Shown here: piece by piece, positions 60,296-64,000 of the stretch
Position numbering within the stretch: position 1 is the first letter of the stretch
Layout of the letters: the number at the start of each line of letters is the position of its first letter
NCBI RefSeq assembly: GCF_020921035.1
Contig: NC_063154.1
Span: 5,766,001 to 5,830,000 of the forward strand
DNA length: 64,000 nucleotides
Origin: Rhodamnia argentea
Taxonomy: Eukaryota; Streptophyta; Magnoliopsida; Myrtales; Myrtaceae
Direction: 5' to 3'
Notes under the pieces: model-generated
What the model was told of the DNA's origin: nothing
Databases searched by the model: none
What the model saw: the letters and a program-made list of their open reading frames with translations, nothing else
Made by a program: the position numbers and the translations under genes

Positions 60296-63017
60296 TCTTT
60301 AAAACCAAGAGATCCACTTCAAAGATATAGGAGAAGTCCCCGGGTATATCAATATTTAGCCTTTGATTCATGTCTCGTCGACCAATCATTCCTAATTCAC
60401 ATCTTTGTTGAAATCATGCAGCTCCGGACCGAAAAGACTTATTGGAGTAATCCCAACTCCAGGATCACGGATGTCGATGAGGTGGGAATAGAAGCGGGAT
60501 CATCGATTGCTCGATGGTTATAAACTTGGCTTTCTTTTTTCTAGAACCTTCATCTCGTCAGAAAGCCTTTCTCTCTGTCATTAAGGTCTCTCCATGTCAG
60601 CGACTCCATGCTAACAACCGAAACAAAAGCAAAAAAAGCAATACCCACGAAACAATAATTCATCCGAATCAACCTCGAACTTTGGACACCCCACAAATGT
60701 TATTATCAATCATGGACCCATTTGAAAAATCAAATCGCCTTTCCTTATTCTAGATAATCTCAATAGCAGCATCTTCTTCTAGGGATCGCCAGCGAATTGG
60801 AATTAAAAAAAAAAAGCAAGAGAAATTAAATTATCATTAAGCGCAAAAGGCAATGACTAAGCAATCATTTCTGCTATTGCCCGCCACATGATTTCTTCAT
60901 CATGGGACCGTAGCAACCGATAAGAAACATGTTTGAGTTTTGTTTCCGCCGCCATGCACGTGGCCACTCCGCAAGCTCTTCTCGTTAATTAATCTCGATT
61001 TGTCATTAGTTTATGGGGGGATCTTTTGAAAAGAAATTGTGTTAGGTGGAAGAACAACATGCGCTGGGATCTGGAAAATGGCGATCGAGCGCCCGAAGTT
61101 CCAGCATTGATGCCAGAGATGATTGGTTTTATTCATGGGGCACATGATCCCACGAACAAAGATAAGATAAACCGGGTAACTGCCCAGCTTAGATTAATCG
61201 TTTTAAGGTTTCACATGTCGGGGTTCGTATTTTCTAACTTGTCTTTGGAGGACTTGATCGGTAGAATCTAGTGGTCTTCTGCGTATCTGTTAAAGCAGTT
61301 GCCTTTAGGTATTCCAATGGCAGGTGCCGTGGCCGCCAAGCTAGGGCGGGTTGAGGTTTGTTGTTTCGTTGATTAGTGTTCAGATGAGGTGAAAGCTCGT
61401 ATGTATTTTTTATTTTTTTCCGTATTCTTCCGTTTCGTTTACATCGGTCGAGAACTTCAAAGTCCAAAGGAATTAGCGACGTTAATTACTGTCTAAATAT
61501 AGCGAAAATGTGGATACAAATCAGAAAGGGACAATCATTCACTCCATGTTCATTCTGCAATGAATATATGCAGACAAAGAGAGGATTCAATTCCTTTGGA
61601 TACAACTATATCTATCTGGTCAATGTCGGCCTTCTCCACGGTTTGTATTGATGGCTTTGCTGGTGTCGGCACCAAACGATGCATCAAACAAGGGCAATGT
61701 CTCCATGCTTGAAAAATTTAAGAACAGTGAGGTGATGTGAAAGATGGACATAGTGTCTGATGAACGTGTAGTGCAACAGTAGACTCTGTACAATGTTGAG
61801 ATTCCCTTTTTGGAGGAAGGATTTATTTCCTTTGGACCTATTTATTTCGTACACCACCCGCCTGAATTTTCCGTCGACATAGACGGGTCTAGATGGTCAT
61901 CTGTCTTCCAATTTCAGATGGGAACATGCTGTGCATCGTTGGAAATTTTACGCAGATGCAGGCACAATTGAAATCCGTCTTCATTTGCACGCAGCGGGGC
62001 TGAAGCTCGGTTCTCGAAAAGATGCGCAAGCGACTTCCATCGCCCTCGAGTGATGAAGTCTCGGAGTCTCCAGCACCTTCGATCGGCACAAAGTCAATCT
62101 TTGTCATGTTACATACGCGATTACCAATCTTCGCACTAGCGCAAACTTCACGAATCTCATATTGGCTTTGTCCATCGCTCCCACCGATACGAGTATCAAC
62201 TAAGCTTTGTCTAGTACTTCACTGATGCAAGCCTCGGGCATGAACGAGGACACTTCCTTCTGTTCCAATGGGGTCACGTGAAGTCTGGCTTGTACAAAAC
62301 AGATTGCAGAGGACTCAAGCACCGAGTTGATGGCGTGTGTGGTTTCTACAAGTTTTTTCAAAGTCTCTTTCACGGGAGGGTGACCCCAACTTTCGTCCTT
62401 TTATTTTCTTCCACGCTTCCATCTCCTTGTCTTCTTCTCTTCTCGGAATTTGTGCTTTGATTCTCTCTCTTTCTTCAGAGGATATGCACGCCCCCAATGA
62501 AAATGTATCTTTTATTGTCCTCCTTATGAAAAAGCTACGTGCTTTTGCTAACTCCGAGTAGATTTGTCCGGTTAAAATAATTTCTAAGTGGTGTTTGATT
62601 GATGAAATGATCGGCACAAATCGCTACCACTTTCTTCCACTCTCCCCCGTCCCTCCCCTCTCCTCTCCTCTCCTCTCCTTTAGAACTGACTGACATCAAT
62701 CAATTCATCTAGGTTTCGAGTTTCACTAAGCGCCAGGCCTCTACGAAACATGGAAGTGTTCTTTTATTTCTAAGCAGGAAAAAAAAAAAGCAAGAGAATC
62801 TTAAACGATTGTCCTCGAAATTCCCAAATTTTATCATATGCGTTGCTATTTTTATACACCAAAATTTAAGCAAGAAAAAAATGGGGATTTTCCTCTTCCC
62901 TTCCTTCTTATGAGTTATATCTCGTGGAGGGTAATACGTAATGTACTTCCCATAACTTGGCTCCGACTAGGGATGGAGAATTCGATTTCGCTCCTTGGTT
63001 TCTTTTCAGTAATGCTG
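60296..63017. other. Gene-free interval before the HD-Zip gene
   Basis: No exon I can support. Open frames at 61026-61271, 61889-62107 and 62315-62617 have no recognisable domain and no consistent splice partners. A tcctctcctctcctctcct tract lies at about 62656-62680. The 3' UTR of the minus-strand HD-Zip gene should occupy the right end. Confidence 0.35.
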
Positions 63018-64000
63018 CTACTCCAGCCATGGCCAGAACCCGGAGTGGTCGTCCATGCTGCAGAACATGTTGGTGATGCTGCTCTCTTCCTTGACTATCA
63101 TGGGGTGATCGGGCCTCGAGGGATTTTGGAACAGCTGTGCCACCGCCAGTCCCCCGGAGGCGGCAGGCCTTATCGAGGAGGGGAACAGCTGGCGGCCTGC
63201 TGCCGGAGGAGCGTGGCCTGAGACCGGGCTCTCGACAGGCGGCGTCCTCGTGATGTCGAGCTTGATCTCGGAGCTGTTCTCGCTCCGGTTGCTGCAGGAG
63301 CCCTGGTCGGTTTCTTTGTTGAGGTTGATGGATTCGGCTGGTTCTCTGGTACTCTTGAGTGCCAGTATCTGCATATTGAATATACCATGAAAAAAGGGAA
63401 AAACCTAAAAGATACCCATCAAGATTAATGCCAAGAAAAGCTAGCTAGGCCTCTCAATTTGGATTGAGAAAGTAACTTTGACTATGCTTTGCTCCACCAG
63501 ATCACAATTTGAATAGAAATGAAAACCCATTTTCAGAGGAAAAGTCAACATTAAGAGCATTCATCCTTTGGCCATTTCATAAAGGCAAAAATGAAAGAAG
63601 AAGGAAAAAAAAAAAGAAAACCACCCTGCACACACCATTCAATCCCCATGAAAAATTCCAACAATTTCAAACGTCTCCAAACTAACCACAAACGACTCTT
63701 AGCTCAAGCTCAGTACTTTAGCTTCTGCAGTAAAATTTTCAAACATACCTCGGCTTGAAGCTTCTGGTTCTGAGCTTGGAGGGCTTCGTTGTCAGCCTTC
63801 ACAGCATCGAACTGTCTCTTGAGCACATCATAGTCCTTCTCCAGCTGCTTCGTCTTCCACCTCGCCCTCCTGTTCTGGAACCAAATGGCGATCTGCCTGG
63901 GTTGGAGGCCGAGTGCTCTGGCGAGCTGCATTTTCCTCTCAGGCTCAAGCTTGTTGCCGAGCTCGAAGTTCTTCTCCAACGTCTTCACCTGCTCCATGTT
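63018..64000 (-). CDS. ATHB13: Class I HD-Zip transcription factor, ATHB13-like (3' part only)
   Basis: Two minus-strand exons are in the window: 63749-64000 (open at the window edge) and 63018-63368, joined in phase 0. The first encodes most of the homeodomain ([19 protein letters not shown] ... [18 protein letters not shown]) and the start of the leucine zipper ([20 protein letters not shown]). The second holds [20 protein letters not shown] and [20 protein letters not shown], the diagnostic C terminus of the ATHB13/23/20/3 group. These nuclear factors bind pseudopalindromic AATNATT sites as dimers and act in stress and development. The protein stops at TAG (63018-63020) directly after WPWLE; the next codons read QHY and then TGA, so a CAG-to-TAG change seems to have removed the last few residues. 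The N terminus lies outside the window. Confidence 0.93.

Overview
The window looks like nuclear DNA of a flowering plant: split genes with GT-AG introns, LTR retrotransposons, hAT-like elements and MITEs, long CT/AG microsatellites, and plant-only families (IQD, FLP/MYB124, class I HD-Zip, RLCK-VII, MIR395). Several repeat families resemble ones I associate with Myrtaceae (Eucalyptus relatives). That is an impression from memory, not a test.

Layout. 0.5-5.5 kb: a complete six-exon IQ67-domain (IQD) gene on +. 6-40 kb: a locus built by tandem duplication. Two intact PQQ beta-propeller (polyvinyl-alcohol-dehydrogenase-like, PVADH) genes on - (A 6.0-8.1 kb, B 12.4-14.4 kb) and a gutted third copy (C, 23.9-25.1 kb) are interleaved with three MIR395 hairpins on + (mature strands at 12104, 18077 and 31576). 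Two copies of an RLCK-VII kinase gene lie on +: a pseudogene at 20.7-23.1 kb and an intact gene at 37.0-39.4 kb. The segment 15.1-23.3 kb is a copy of 25.5-39.65 kb. The second copy is longer almost exactly because it received a 2.9-kb solo LTR and a 2.9-kb Copia-like element after the duplication.

40-45 kb: a possible small gene, then a complete 12-exon FLP/MYB124 gene on -, rebuilt exon by exon with every phase closing. 45-58 kb: gene-poor repeat DNA (microsatellites, LTR fragments, MITEs, an hAT-like element). 58.5-59.1 kb: a single-exon gene for a predicted plastid membrane protein with a bacterial-PH-like domain (-). 63.0-64.0 kb: the 3' part of an ATHB13-like HD-Zip I gene (-), running off the window.

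Functional links. The MIR395 hairpins are the clearest regulatory content; in known plants miR395 acts in sulfate starvation through ATP sulfurylases and a sulfate transporter. Nothing ties the PVADH or kinase genes to that pathway; their association looks like shared duplication history. I found no prokaryote-type system, CRISPR array, rRNA or tRNA gene. The most interesting object is the interleaved PVADH / MIR395 / RLCK duplication with its datable insertions.
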